This document shows, piece by piece, positions 1-11,676 of a stretch of 64,000 bases of DNA. The DNA is from Strobilurus pachycystidiatus. Its lineage: Eukaryota; Basidiomycota; Agaricomycetes; Agaricales; Physalacriaceae. The position numbers were made by a program, and so were the translations under genes. Numbering within the stretch: position 1 is the stretch's first letter; the number at the start of each line of letters is the position of its first letter. The notes under the pieces are model-generated. The model saw only the letters and a list, made by a program, of their open reading frames with translations, was not told the origin of the DNA and searched no databases. The stretch lies in assembly GCA_019915135.1 (NCBI GenBank), contig JAHLMK010000007.1:124001-188000 (forward strand). The letters run 5' to 3'.

Positions 1-2
1 AA

Positions 3-140
3 ATTGAGGATCCAGTTGTGAACCGGTTGAAGGTCCTGTTCGGTGAGGGGTTGCGCGATATCTTGATGAGCACGCTCGACAATCTTCGATGCGGCGGAAT
101 TCTAGAACGGATCATCAATTCAGAAGCTATGAGGACATAG
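3..140 (+). CDS. 3' end of an unidentified gene
   Basis: An open frame enters from the left edge at position 3 and stops at TAG 138-140, giving the last 45 residues of a protein that begins outside the window. The segment is amphipathic and probably helical (many Leu, Ile, Arg and Glu), with no motif I recognise. It is not related to the kinase-like family that starts 1 kb downstream. It could instead be chance open frame, since only 46 codons are visible. Confidence 0.35.
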   Translation: MEDPVVNRLKVLFGEGLRDILMSTLDNLRCGGILERIINSEAMRT

Positions 141-1181
141 TTGAACGTACCTGGACGCCTACCCGCTCGGGGACGGATCTTGAGGATGTTGCGCCGGCTA
201 GGTTGGTCTGTCTCGATATTAGGACACTTTATGGCTGGCGAGCGTAAGTTTCACTGACTGGTTGTTGGAAAATGTTTCGAGCGCCTGCGCTTGGTGTGGA
301 AGAGGTAGTCATAGTGCGTGGCTGATGATCTGATTTGGGGATCGTGGGTGGGCACGGCTTGACAATTAGCGCACATTTATAACATTTTGATGAAAACGGT
401 AGGTACGGTAGGTATTGAGCTGTCGTTCCTTCCTTCTCCGTTGTCTTTCTTCCTTTCTCAGTTGCATGTATTGTTCTCGAATGAGTCGAAACGCTACAGT
501 ATCATTCCCCAAGCCAACCGAGCTCTTTCCGACACCGGGTGCATTGTTCGCGCTGGGCCACTGATAGTAACCCACAAGGGTTGCCTCAAAAGTTGAGATG
601 TGCCTGACGTGGACCCACAAAGCAGAGGAATTGCCTTAGTTGGTGACACCTATTGTTCCGTACGCAGTTTCATGCTTCTCGTGCCGACGATGGAAGATGC
701 AGTGAACATGCTGATACCGAAGTACTGTTACATGATTGCCTAACGGTGTAAGGCCAAGGACGGGCAAACGATTGTTGCGTGTTTAATGGAGATCAGCTCT
801 TCCGCCGTCTGTCATTGGATCTAGGCAGGTGTGTTCGAAGGGACATTGCGGCGTGAGGATTTTGTCACACGTAAGGCATTCAGTTTTCTCCGACAGTCTG
901 TGATGTCTCAGGCTCCAGAGACGCTCTTGTTCCATAACGTATACTCCTAGTGACGACCGGCCTCAGCAGTGTGTCCTGTGTTATTGTCCGCATATGAACA
1001 ATACACTGTCCCAAATCTGTATGTCTTGTTGTTATTAGTCTCATAAAACACCTGATCTCACCGAGACAGTCGCTATACTGTTTCTCCTCATCGTTCTTCG
1101 TCGCCTTCACCAGCTCTGCAAACATATTTCCCAACGGAACCATGTCTGGAAAATTGAGGAGTACGCTTCAACCAACAATGA
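141..1181 (+). promoter_or_regulatory. 5' region of gene A, shared with gene E
   Basis: No gene is visible here. The interval 469-525 (ending in a CCCCAAGCCAACCG run) has a clear counterpart upstream of gene E at 13712-13768. A second shared patch (GGACCCACAAA ... TTGCCTT) lies near 610-640 here and near 13850-13877 there. The duplication that made A and E therefore included about 0.5-0.7 kb of upstream DNA. I see no confident TATA box for A. Confidence 0.4.
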
Positions 1182-3641
1182 ATGCGTTGTTTTAATGTTT
1201 GGGCAGACAATCCTCCACAGCCGCAGGCTTCTGCTCGTCCTGGGCTTCAGAGTCTCCTTGATTGGCGACTTGAGCCCATCAGAGCCGAGATGCCTGGTGC
1301 ATACTCTGTATCGAAGTCAGTCGACGTGCCCGGGAAGTCCCCCAAGAAACGCACCAACTCGAGATACTCCACAACGGGCAATGCTCAAAAGGCGCGCAGA
1401 ATGAACCCGCTCTCATTGTCTCTAGACGCTGCTTTCCCTCCTCTTACACCGTCGGCTCTCGGGCACATAGAGCCAGAAACTTATACTTTCACTCGTCCCA
1501 AGTTGGGTACGCGTGCCCCCAAATATTTTGATCTTCACATGCACCCAAGCCTCGTCCTCGAGCGCACCACCGTTATCCCAGGGATTGTCGATGTCGCTGC
1601 GTCAATGTGCACTGCGGCCCTCCAAAGACGCCACGATCTCCCTGACATACCGGATGATTATCTTTACGGGGAAGTTGGCCGATCATTTCTCACAGAACAT
1701 TTTGAAGGAGGTGTCGGTGACGAACTGGGAGTACAGATCAGACACGCCGTTATCGAAAAGGCTGCCGCTGCACTTGTCTCCGTCCTCGTGTCACAACTTC
1801 CTTCCTGGCCACGTGCCAAGACCGAGAATCTCGCATTGAGGTTTCACCATAGCCTCAGAGGAGAGGGGAAGGCGAGGGCTGACGGTTTTCTCTATTTCGG
1901 CGCCGAGTTTCGTTCCTCTCTTCCTTCTGGGGACGATTTGGGGGAAGGAATCAAACTTGCAATCGAGCATGAACTGGATCCATTCATGGTGTGGGAGTAC
2001 AAACTCGAGCTTGAGGATCCCGAGATCATGACGGCTATCGTGGAGATTGCTGCTGAGGGCAGCTTCGAATGGAAGTATTGTTCACCGTCCGTCTCAAAGA
2101 CTTGCAGCACGACAAAATGCACAAATTCCGAGGGGTATATGTCGGTCACAGGAAGGAAAACTGGCTTTGATTCTAAGCGAATCGCAGAGTTCATCAGTGA
2201 GGCTGGGAAGTCTGGGCGCGCTCGGACCGCCCCGGTACACCAGATTTCTGAGGCACACAGAAAGAAGGCATGCCACATTTTGCAGCAGGTATGTGTTGAT
2301 TAATCCAATCACCCACTTGTTAAGCAAGTCGTGTCAGGTTTGGGCCATCCTTGTGAAAAGAGATGCGACGATCATCGTCATTGCCTCCGGCAACAATGAA
2401 ATCATTGCTGTTCGCCACCGTGAATCCCAGGCGTTGTTCCTTTCTGACCTCATCTCTGTCACTCGCGATCATACGAGTGCTCTTCCATCCCATATGAGGG
2501 TTCACGCTGGTTTGATGCTTCTTGCTGTCTACGACGTTATCTATAGAGCCAAGATCCTGCACCTCGCCATCACCACAGGCTACGTTCCCGCTCGGTATCA
2601 GGATCATTGGTCCAAGAAGTCGTCGAAGGCCCGGGTGAGCCAAGATACACAAGTTCGTCTATCTTTGCCTTCATTTGAGCAATGATGGACTAACCTATCC
2701 TCCTTCGCAGTATTCCATCGTGCCCAAATTGAAGGTGAATGACATGCTGCGCTTTCGATTGACATTATCGCTCTCAACATTCTAACTCGTTTCAAGATTG
2801 GGGATGTTGAATCGTTGTTCAAGCTGGTGTCATCTGTGCGCTGTCGTTGGACGCGTGAGGTGGCCGCTATCTTTAACGGCATTCCTGACAGCACGAAGGG
2901 ATTTTTCTGCCTCAGGAATGCCGACAAGGATGATGAGACCGATGCAGGATCTGAACCATCGGATCTGGTGGAGCTCGTTATGCTCAAGCGCGAAAGCGAG
3001 CCGGATCCATGCCAGCTATATTTCCGCTGTCAGGTGATGGTCAACGGCGAGTACAGGGAGGGCGACGTGACCTTCTTTGCGAAGATAGCCATGACAGACG
3101 GCACATGTCGTAGTCTCAAGATGGAGCACGACATGTATACCGCAATTCGTGCTAACCCACAGGCGCCTGGAATGCATATTCCCCGACCATTGGGATATTT
3201 TGAGAACACTCATATACACGGGGTGAGCTACCCAATGTCCATGCTTCTTCTAGAAATGCCATCTGGAAGATGTCTGGACGTATTTTCGTCCGACGCGGAG
3301 GACAAGGCACAAGTAATGAGACCGAACCGTAGGTGTGTGATTTACTGGGATTGATACATGTGAATTTACTGACAGTCATTCATAGGGCTCAAATTGAATG
3401 GGCCCTTCGCAAGTTCCACAGCGCAGGGTTTTACCATACCAACTTACGTGGCAATGATGTCTGGGCCCATTTCCCTGACAAGCGTGAGACAGATAACACG
3501 TCATCGGTCATGTTTCTCAACTGGGAGAATGGCAGACGCGCCGTGAATATGGACTCTGCTGAGAGAAAAAAGGCGATCGACAATGACAAATCCCGTCTGA
3601 ACGTTGTACTTGATAATGCTCATAAGCGAACAACAATTTGA
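1182..3641 (+). CDS. Gene A: pseudokinase-type member of the array
   Basis: Proposed exons are 1182-2288, 2338-2634, 2711-2734, 2797-3332 and 3386-3641, giving 739 residues with all junctions in phase. The N-terminal domain contains FDLHMHPSL near residue 120, then D234 and a WEYK motif (E272, K274). Exon 2 codes for the family's middle module (AVRHRESQALFLSDL). The third exon is only 24 nt. The kinase-like part lacks a glycine loop but keeps the Lys and helix-C Glu positions (FFAKIA, KMEHD). Its catalytic loop reads HTNLRGND (H672-D679), and the DFD position reads LNWEN (N700), so phosphotransfer is unlikely. It runs tail to tail with gene B, 13 bp between stops. The start is uncertain: the ATG at 1182 is used, but gene E suggests a tiny upstream exon is possible. 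The function is unknown. Confidence 0.72.
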
Positions 3642-3654
3642 TACGTAGATTTAA

Positions 3655-5780
3655 TCACCGCGAATCTTTCTGGTTGTAGAGAACAATGTCTTCTATGTTG
3701 GGATCAATACGATCCTCCCCAATGACAACATCACCGTCAACAAACTCTCCATCTGCAAACCGCAACAGGCGCTCCTTTTCCTCTAAGAAATGTGCATCCG
3801 AAGCAGCGTTGACACTTGCCCGGTCGAAATCAATGATCGACACCTGTCCCTGAGGACTGACAAGGATGTTCCATGAGCGTATGTCACGATGAAGAACCCC
3901 GGCTTCATGGATTGACGCAAGAGCGCCTTCAAGTTGAGTGCTGAAATTGGGACTGAGAATTTAATCCAATAGAGGCACAGATTGCATACCGCTCATCGGA
4001 CGTGATCAGAATCTTCTTGGAGCCATCACGCCGCTCTGCAAGCGCCTCTCCCAGATCTAGCATGACTAGGGCACCCGCCTGGCGCTCGGCGCTCTGAAAG
4101 TAGCCAAGGGGTTGCACTACGCTCACCACACCAGACGATGCGAGATGGCAGTACACGGAGTACTCGTGCCTCAAGCGGCATGTCCGCTCGAGAGTGGTCG
4201 CCATCTTGACGATTACGGAACAGTAGTGTGGTGAGCTAGGGCTTTGGGGGTGGATTCGAGCCCGAAAGACTTCGCCAACGGCCCCACGACCCATTCGCTG
4301 GTGCAATACAATCGAGATATATTCGGCCGCGGGGTAGCTTTCCTTCAGCGTCAGGCCAGGGGTGAGCAGGAGGGAAGGCGATGGGGAGTTGTAGATCCCA
4401 AAGGTGGCGGAAAGGCTGACGACGGACTTGTCCTTGAAGAGCTTTCGCACCAGCTATGTGTACGTAGAGTTAGTCGGGACGTTCTGGAAGAAGTCCGCTA
4501 ACGTACCTTCTCCATGCGCGCCTCACTGGTGACTTTGTGCCCGGCGTCCCGATATGATCGTCGCCCTATCCTGCTGGACCGATCTGAGGATGCATGGTCT
4601 AGGGCACGTTTGGAGCCGCTCGAAGTAGAAGAACGGCCATCTTTCTTTGGGATCGGATGGCGTTGAAGGACATCCCTGACGATACTGAGGTGAAGGCCCA
4701 ACCAAAGTTTTCCGTACGCCGGCTCCTCGCAAACGCACAGGTCGATCATGTCACTCAGATAGAGTGTCTGAGTTGCTCTGTGACGAATACCCACTCGAGC
4801 GTAGCTACCGGACGAAAACAAGATGACTGTGGAGTCAGTCTTCACTGCATTGACCCAAGCCTAGAGCATGACTTCAAGACCGACCAGGTAAGGATGCGAA
4901 AGCGAGTTAATACCTTCTGAACAAAGTCTCTCGGGGACGGGACCACGTCTGGAGCAGGCTCAGGTCGGATGACTTTCGTGAACGTGTGCTCTTGGCGGTC
5001 CCTCGACGAAGGGCCCTTCTCATCCTTGGCCTTCATGATTTCAGGAAGCCCCCAGATGTTATCCGCTGCATCGCCAGGTCGCTTCTCCAGCAGTACTGGT
5101 GCAAACGGGATATCAGATTGAGAGTTCAAGTTCTCCGGAAACGTGTCCTCCTGCGTAAGATCGCCCATTTCGGCGAGGAAGTGGTGTGCGTTTGTTGAGA
5201 AGAACACCCCGATAGCAAAATACGGTGATACGTCGAGTAAGGACCGAATCTTGGCTTTGTTTTTAGCAGAGATTGGGTGGGAAGACACACTCCCAGGTTC
5301 CGTGAGAGCCAACGCCCAGTCTAGTGTGGCAAAAGAAGCCTCCGCCTCCTTGATCGGATTGGTCTTGCGACGCCAGACGAGGCTGCCCAGACAATTCTGT
5401 TGATTCGGATAGAGATTCAGGATGGAAGCTATGCGGCAGCAAGCAATGGCTACTCCAGAAGAGTTATACGCAGCAACGTCCTTCGATTTCATCATATCCT
5501 CCTCATCGAATTCGGAACGCATGTTGGGCCAAGCGAAGAGTTTGTCGGGTATATCATCTGCGGATGGAAGGATGTCGTCCACAATGTGAGACAGGGTTTT
5601 GGGGAGCGAAGTCAAACTCCGCACGCGTTTGAGAGAGAGCATACTATCGACGTGCGTGTCGAAGATATGAAGGGGTTGGGGGTCGGGAAATGGACCGACG
5701 TTAATGTCCCTACTGAGAAGGGGATGCTGAAAATTGAGAAGCCTCTCACGAAAAGAGACTTCGTGCTCTGGGGTAGGCAT
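3655..5780 (-). CDS. Gene B: kinase-like array member, intact active site
   Basis: Exons on the minus strand are 5780-4914, 4860-4507, 4453-3990 and 3940-3655, giving 656 residues. The ATG at 5780 matches the MSTPEPE-type start of gene I. Residues 1-289 form the N-terminal domain (IFDTHVDSMLSLKRVR). Residues 290-407 are the middle module (FSSGSYARVGIRHRATQTLYL) followed by an Arg/Lys-rich linker. From 408 on comes the kinase-like domain, with glycine loop GRGAVGEV near 462-469, Lys in IVKMA near 490, catalytic loop HRDIRSWN (D581, N586) and DFD at 599-601. The protein stops about 55 residues later, so the activation segment and most of the C lobe of a normal kinase are absent. Upstream boxes are shared with F, G, H and I. 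The substrate is unknown; kinase activity is inferred from motifs only. Confidence 0.8.
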
Positions 5781-5818
5781 CGTCGTAGGCCGATGAGGGA
5801 CAAAGAAACACTTCAACG

Positions 5819-5827
5819 GTCACATGC
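5819..5827 (-). promoter_or_regulatory. GCATGTGAC box upstream of gene B
   Basis: GCATGTGAC (minus strand) lies about 40 nt upstream of the B start codon. The same 9-mer occurs upstream of I (27772-27780) and F (18852-18860). The role is inferred from conservation only. Confidence 0.4.
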
Positions 5828-5839
5828 ATGTTGATCTTA

Positions 5840-5854
5840 GTTACCTCCATGTGG
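5840..5854 (-). promoter_or_regulatory. CCACATGGAGGTAAC box upstream of gene B
   Basis: A 15-nt variant of the CACCATATGGAGTTA box seen upstream of F, H and G, here 60-74 nt before the start codon. Confidence 0.4.
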
Positions 5855-6830
5855 CATCAGGGTCCTATCACACGGTTCGCGAACCTGAGCGCTGATTCAT
5901 TATTAACTGATGCACAGAAACAGACCGACAAGCGCAGCATCCCCAATCTCCCTAACATCCAGATCACGAAAGATGTGTCAATATCAACGTCAAAGATGCC
6001 CAATTCCCCCACACAACACTCTCGCATGTCGAATGAAAGCCTATCAACGGATCCCTGAGCGGACCTCGTGGCATCAGCACCATGTACAGCATGGAAAAAG
6101 GCGCGCGCATTGGCTTTCGTTGCAGAAATGGGTCCAAAGCTTCCGTCTGACAAGTCCGGCAGCAGAGCCCCGAAAACGCTCTGATTCGTGGTGTGGGGCT
6201 TGCGGCACTCTGGGGTGATGAAAACAAACATATTTGAGCCGATACTACACTCGAGAAATAGGCTATATGAACGCTAGAGAAGATAATAAAAAATGCGACA
6301 ACTATGCCGCTCGGAATCGAACTCTCGAGCGGGAGTTGCCGGGGCACGTGACAGAACAGAGCCAGTCATTAATCATTAATGAGGTATTGATGAGGATGGG
6401 CGCAGGTGCCAGGCGTATAGAACTGATGCGCACGCTTGCCGTTCGTATTCGCTACAAGTCCGCCTTCCCATGGGTGGTCATCAACCTAGTGCGACGGCGT
6501 GTCAATTCACGAAACGATGAGGTGCAGGCCGTGAGGTAAGTGAGTGTGCAGTTCGGCATCGTCGGTCAGCCTGAGGTCGTTTACATTCCGGCGCGGTCAT
6601 TGTGGTAGATTTTGCGAAAGGCAAAAACTGCACGGCGCAAATGAAGAAGGTTCTAGGCAAGCAAAGCCAAATCGTTACACCGCCACCGACCTGGGACACG
6701 ATCTTTTCCTGCGCATCCCGTCAACGTCACCCTGCGTATGTCGCATGGATCCACCAGCGGAAAGGTTTTTCTGTTCACCGTCTAACAACATTGTTCTCCA
6801 GACTTTGCTTGCCGTGAGCTAGTACACTAT
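5855..6830. other. Spacer between B and C, one unassigned open frame
   Basis: No supported gene. An open plus-strand frame at 6602-6817 (reading VDFAKGKNC near its start) has reasonable composition but no motif I recognise and no ATG. A splice-donor-like GTAAGTGAG sits at 6537. It may be the end of a decayed gene. The inverted repeat CCGCTCG/CGAGCGG at 6310-6336 could form a small hairpin. Confidence 0.25.
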
Positions 6831-9096
6831 TTATTCTTCGTCTCGGCGTTCCACCTCGCTAGCTTCGTTCTCACCTGTCGCATCCAGTTCGTCGCTCTCA
6901 TCGTATTCGGTTTTTAGCTTCTTGGCTCTGCTTTGATGAATATGATCTGCCTTAACTTCTGCGTTGTCCGCAGCAAACGCCATAATAGTTGCATCGACAT
7001 CGTCTGGTCCTGCTGCTGCGTCTCTGTCAACAAATTCTCCCTCCATATATCGCTCAAGTCGGCCAATTTCAGCCTCGTAATGCTCTGTGCTGGCGCGAAG
7101 ACTCGATCTGTCGAAATCAATAACGGTGAGACCGCCTTCGGGCCCGACCATGATGTTCCAGGAACGTAAATCACCATGCAAGACGCCTGCTGCATGGATG
7201 TCGTTCACGATCTTCTTTAACGCAACACTGTGGCTGCGTTAGACTGTTCAACGAGAGGACCAGAACCACATACCTTTGACACTCACTTAGTGCAGCATTA
7301 CGTCCATGGCCAACGTGCTTTAGGTGCCCAGCCAACGGCCGTCCGACGTCATCCATGATAAGAGCGCCCATCTCACCCTCAAAATCCTGGAAGTATCCGA
7401 GCACGCGAGGCACTCCAGCAACTTCGGCTGAAGCAAGACGACGGTACACGACGTATTCGTGTCGCAAACGCACTAGGCGCTTGCTTGTCGTTGCCAATTT
7501 GACAAGGAAATGGTGACGCGATTCGCCGATGCCACTGTTGGCGCCCAATCGACCTTTATAAACGCGTCCCGTCGCCCCGCTTCCCACTGTTTGATCGAGT
7601 AACACCGCGAGGTATTGGTTTGGTTTATAGGATTGTTCGCGTTTCACTCCGGGTGCCAAAAGAAGTGAAGGGGAAGGCGAATTGTAGATGCCGACTTTAA
7701 AGGACAGAGCAAGTGCAGGACAATCCGCGAAATACTGGCCGAGGATCTATAAACATGGTGAGATATGTTGCCAATGGCACTTTTGTACTTACTTCAGGAT
7801 ACAACGGAGTGCTTTCAGGGAGCAACTCCTCCTTCTCTTTCCGAATATCAGACACATCACTTCGCCTTTTTGGACGCTTCTGAGTCTCCCGTTCTGTTGT
7901 ATCTGTATCCTTGTCACCACCTTTCCGCTTTCTCTTCTCACCCTCGCGTTTCAAGAGCTCGTTGTGTCGCTGCATCATGTCATGGCCCATCGCTATGTGT
8001 ACCCCGGCACAGATGGTCCCGAAGGGTGGCCCATCGGGCGCGCCCGTTTCGATATGATGTGATATAAACAGCGTCTGCGACGATCTGTGGCGGATACCGA
8101 TTCGCACACTACGCCCACAGTCAAAGTAGATGAAGGTAGCATCGACCAGGATGGCATTCACCCACACCTGTTGGTGCATGAGAATGAGATTTTGTTTCTG
8201 AGTTGATAGATACTCACACGTTGAACATACTGCTCAATTCCCGCTGGGACGGGCCTTCGCTCCCTCGTGTAGATAGTGTTGAATATCGTGTCGTTGACTG
8301 ACTCGGCATCTGCATCCGGCAAGAAGATTTTGAGCGTTGTACGAGGCAGAGTCCATACAGGAGAAGGTGCATCGTTGGAGCGAAGAGCGGCCGGTGCGGG
8401 AAGTCGCCCTGTGTTTGTGGTACTCGTAGCCCAGGGAAAAGCCTCTCCAGATGCCAAGTCGTCCATACTCTCCAACAATGAATGTGTAGCGGGCGAAAGG
8501 AATACGCCGAGCATCCCGAAGCGATTGTGCTCCTGGATGGACACAATCTTCTTTCGAGCTTCGGGCGATAGCTCACCAGGACCAGTTGGCGTATCATCTT
8601 CGATGCCCAAGACTTGGTTCTATAAGATGAATCGGTTGGGCTCAGGTTCGTCCCAGGTGGGGTTTAGCGACGGTACGGGATCCCAGCATAAGACTGAATG
8701 ATTGTCGGGCTCCTCAGGATGTAAGACGTAGCTGGAGGCGAGCTGACGTCCAGCGGCGGTGAAGCCCATTTCGTGAAGACGCAGAACATGGGATGCGTCA
8801 GTAATGTGGGCCGTGCTCTCATATATCCCGCCGAGGGAGCCAAAGAGGGTGTCGCGAACACGGTTCGGGCCGGCGAGGGACGATACAGTGCTCTCAGCCA
8901 GCTGGGCAAGCTCTGCGGCTAAGTCGGGTAACAATACGACGCGTCTCAAGGCGAGAGTGGCGTCAACATGAGCGTCAAGAGGCCGAACAATGGTCTCAGG
9001 GGGTGGGGGATATCCATCGGGAGGAGCTTCAAAAGTTGGATACCTGAAGCGAAGACTCTTTTGCAGGAGCGTTATGCCGGGCGCAGGTGGACACAT
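6831..9096 (-). CDS. Gene C: divergent kinase-like array member, in-frame TAG or cryptic intron
   Basis: Exons are 9096-8218, 8167-7793, 7746-7274 and 7227-6831, starting at the ATG encoding MCPPAPG. The frame is continuous except for a TAG at 8622-8620 inside exon 1. The TAG could be a nonsense mutation (707 codons either side), or the end of a 57-nt in-frame intron (GTACCG...TTATAG) whose removal gives 688 residues. Middle module: FDCGRSVRIGIRHRSSQTLFI, then a long Lys/Arg-rich nuclear-signal-like linker (KRKRKGG, KRPKRR). The kinase part has GSGATGRV, LVKLA, HGDLRSWN and IDFDRS, followed by an unusually long acidic tail of about 70 residues ending in EVERRDEE. C is diverged from B, F, G, H and I, and shares a 460-bp divergent promoter with D. 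Confidence 0.65.
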
Positions 9097-9556
9097 GGAA
9101 GATCTGAGCCACAATTATTGATTAGGTTGAATTTCATTTGTTCGTCCCGATCGTGGCTGGTTGTGTAATCGAATTTCAACGATCAATTGATGGCCGCCTG
9201 GTCTTTTGTTCCTGGGTCTTTTTCTTCCAAACGCTCATGCTCGGCGTGGCCAATCTCTATCCTTCCGTCCGTCGAGTGCTGCCTGATCTCTCTTCCAAAG
9301 CAGCTCGAGCCGAGGATGGCATATCTTCGTCCAAGCAGTCCTGCTTGCTTGATTTCGCCGCCACTATAGCGCTTGGATCTTGACCTCGTCGATCTGACGC
9401 AGCTGGTCTTCCGGTACGACCTTGCACTGGTCTTGTCAGCATGCGTCGTGCGCCACGCGGCAATCGCTTCGTGGCGGAGTTTGAAGTATCACGTCGTGAT
9501 CGTCGCATTGTGGCTCTAACTGTCACCGCCACTTTGACTCGTGTATTGGCGACGCC
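9097..9556. promoter_or_regulatory. Divergent promoter between C and D
   Basis: The start codons of C (9096, minus) and D (9557, plus) face away from each other across 460 bp, so both promoters must lie here. I found neither the CACCATATGGAGTTA box nor the GCATGTGAC box of the other members, which suggests C and D are controlled differently. Confidence 0.5.
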
Positions 9557-11676
9557 ATGCATCCATCTAGAACCCCCTCATTCTACCGAGACAAGCTGCT
9601 CTCCTATCGTCACCCTCCTTTCTATCTGGGCACTGAATTTTGTCCAGAAGTCCGCCCTCAATCCATTGACTTCTTTGACACCCACATCGATGATATGCTG
9701 GCCCTGAAGTATGTCCGTCACCTGGAATCACTACCTGCTACGCTATCGAACACGGCAGACACAGTTCTTGCCTCTGTTGGCAACCTACGGGATCAATACT
9801 TCGTGTTCCCTAATCGTCATCCCGAATTCAGAACGTCCGCCATGATGGATGCAAATGAGGTTGCGCGATACCACTCCTGCGGCGCATCTGTTGCCTGTTG
9901 CAGTCTTGCGTCCAGAATTCTTCTGTCACCAGGCCAGCTTGACTGTCCCGATAGGCTAATTTGGCGCCACGATGGTATTTTATCATTCTCTGACGAGCCT
10001 GAAAACACGTTTCCTTTCGCGGTCCAAAACTTTTCTCTTCGACTAATGGACCTCGAGGAGATTCCCGCCGAACACTTGACCGCGAAAAATCGGAAAACTG
10101 TCTCTTCCCTAGCGGAGACTTACCCTCATTTTGCCGTTGGCGTGTTTTTCTGTACAAGCGCACACTCATACTTGCGAGACATGGGAAAGCTAGCCGACAG
10201 CGACGTCTTTCCAGCAGTCCAGAACTCCATTGTTGACGGGCGCCTAGCACCGCGTCGTCTTCCGAGGTACCCCGCGGACGCTGCTGAAGCAATATGGGAC
10301 TTACCGATGGCGGCACCCAGCGACAACAACGGAATGTCGCGGCAAGCGAACACGGAACATCTCCGACCTAGCAATATAGGTCAAGCGAACTCGCTGAGCG
10401 TCCGGCCTAAACCAAAGGATTTTCTCCAGAAGGTACGTCTCCCGTGTAGAGTGTTGTGCACTTGTTGACTGGATTTCACCGCTCTAGGCATGGGCCAATG
10501 CCGTCAAAATTGACGCCACGGTGATTCTCTTTGATTGTGGAAGCTTTGCTCGTATAGGAATTCGACATAGACAAAGTCAGACCCTCTACCTGAGTGACAT
10601 GATCGACCTGTCCGCCTGCGAAGCACCGTCTTTCGGTAAGCTCTGGCTAGGGTTACACTTCGCGATCGTGAAGGATGTCATGGAGCGCCATAGCGCACTT
10701 TCCGATGTTGATAACGTGGCCGCCACCACTCCACTTCGACGGAAACGTCGTCTTGACGAAGACGTCAATTCTAGGCCGAGAAAGTTGACAAAAAAATCGA
10801 TTGTTAGTGCCGCTGATATTCGACGGATGCAGAAGGTACGCCGTGCTTGTTTGTTTGTCGGAGATACTGACCCGGCGCCCAGAATGTGACGAAATACTTC
10901 AGTCGTGCTTCCGTTCTGGCCGTCTTTCTCTTGTTCGACAGATTCAATTCGTCTTCCCCGTCCATTCTCTTGGCACCTGGCATAGAGCGGGCTAAGCAGT
11001 ACCAGTCATCTGGATACCTCTCTATCATCATTCGTGACCGACTTGGTCGGGGAGCCATCGGCGAAGTCTTCCGCGCCACTCTCCAACCTGAGAAAAGGAA
11101 CTCCCCAGACTATTGTCCTATCATCGTCAAGTTGGCTACTTCGCCCGAGCGTATGTACCGCCTGCGTCACGAATACTCCATCTATCGACATCTGAACACT
11201 GTTGGAATTGAGGGAGTTCCGCAACTGCTGGGCTACTATCAAGACACCGAACGTGAAGTTGCCGCCCTTCTTCTGCACGATCTCGGGCGGCCGCTAGCCG
11301 AGCGACGCGACTCCTCAAGAAAGATTTATGTAACCGCCAAGGAGAAGTACGTGGGTTTTCATTCCTTGTCGTACTTTCACTGACGTCTTACAGAGCGCAG
11401 CTAAAAAAGATAGTGTCGGCATTGCATAAGGCAAAGATCCTGCATCGGGATCTACGTGCCTGGAATGTCTTGGTCGACGACGCTGGCGTTTTGACAGTCA
11501 TTGATTTCGATAGAGCAAGCGTGGGAGTCGCCAGTAAGGCCGACTACATGCAGGAAAAGGAGCGCTTGAGAAGACTTCTTGACGGCGATTACATCGATGA
11601 GAAGGAAATCATCGGGAGTGATCACATCCGCGATGATATAGAAAACATTGTTTATTTGAATGACGATGACGAGTAA
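9557..11676 (+). CDS. Gene D: kinase-like array member, intact active site
   Basis: Exons 9557-10432, 10488-10835, 10883-11346 and 11394-11676 code for 656 residues, with intron phases 0, 0 and 2. The N-terminal domain (FFDTHIDDMLALKYVR) covers about 1-292. The middle module (FDCGSFARIGIRHRQSQTLYL) and a basic stretch (RRKRRLDED) follow to about 408. The kinase-like domain has GRGAIGEV, IVKLATS, HRDLRAWN and IDFDRAS, then a Glu/Lys/Arg-rich helix, and ends in DDDE. There is no APE motif or lower C lobe. D lacks the upstream boxes shared by B, F, G, H and I and is the only plus-strand member besides A, E and G. It is the cleanest reading in the array, since every splice site is canonical. Confidence 0.82.

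Noticed and set aside
1530..1560. D-x-H-x-H pattern in A and E as a metal-dependent hydrolase signature
   Set aside because: No other amidohydrolase or PHP motif follows, and the equivalent site in sister genes is F-D-T-H with no second His.
6295..6345. tRNA-like T-arm on the minus strand (GTTCGATTCC)
   Set aside because: The flanking bases do not pair as a T-stem, and no D-arm or anticodon arm can be drawn; it is part of a simple inverted repeat.
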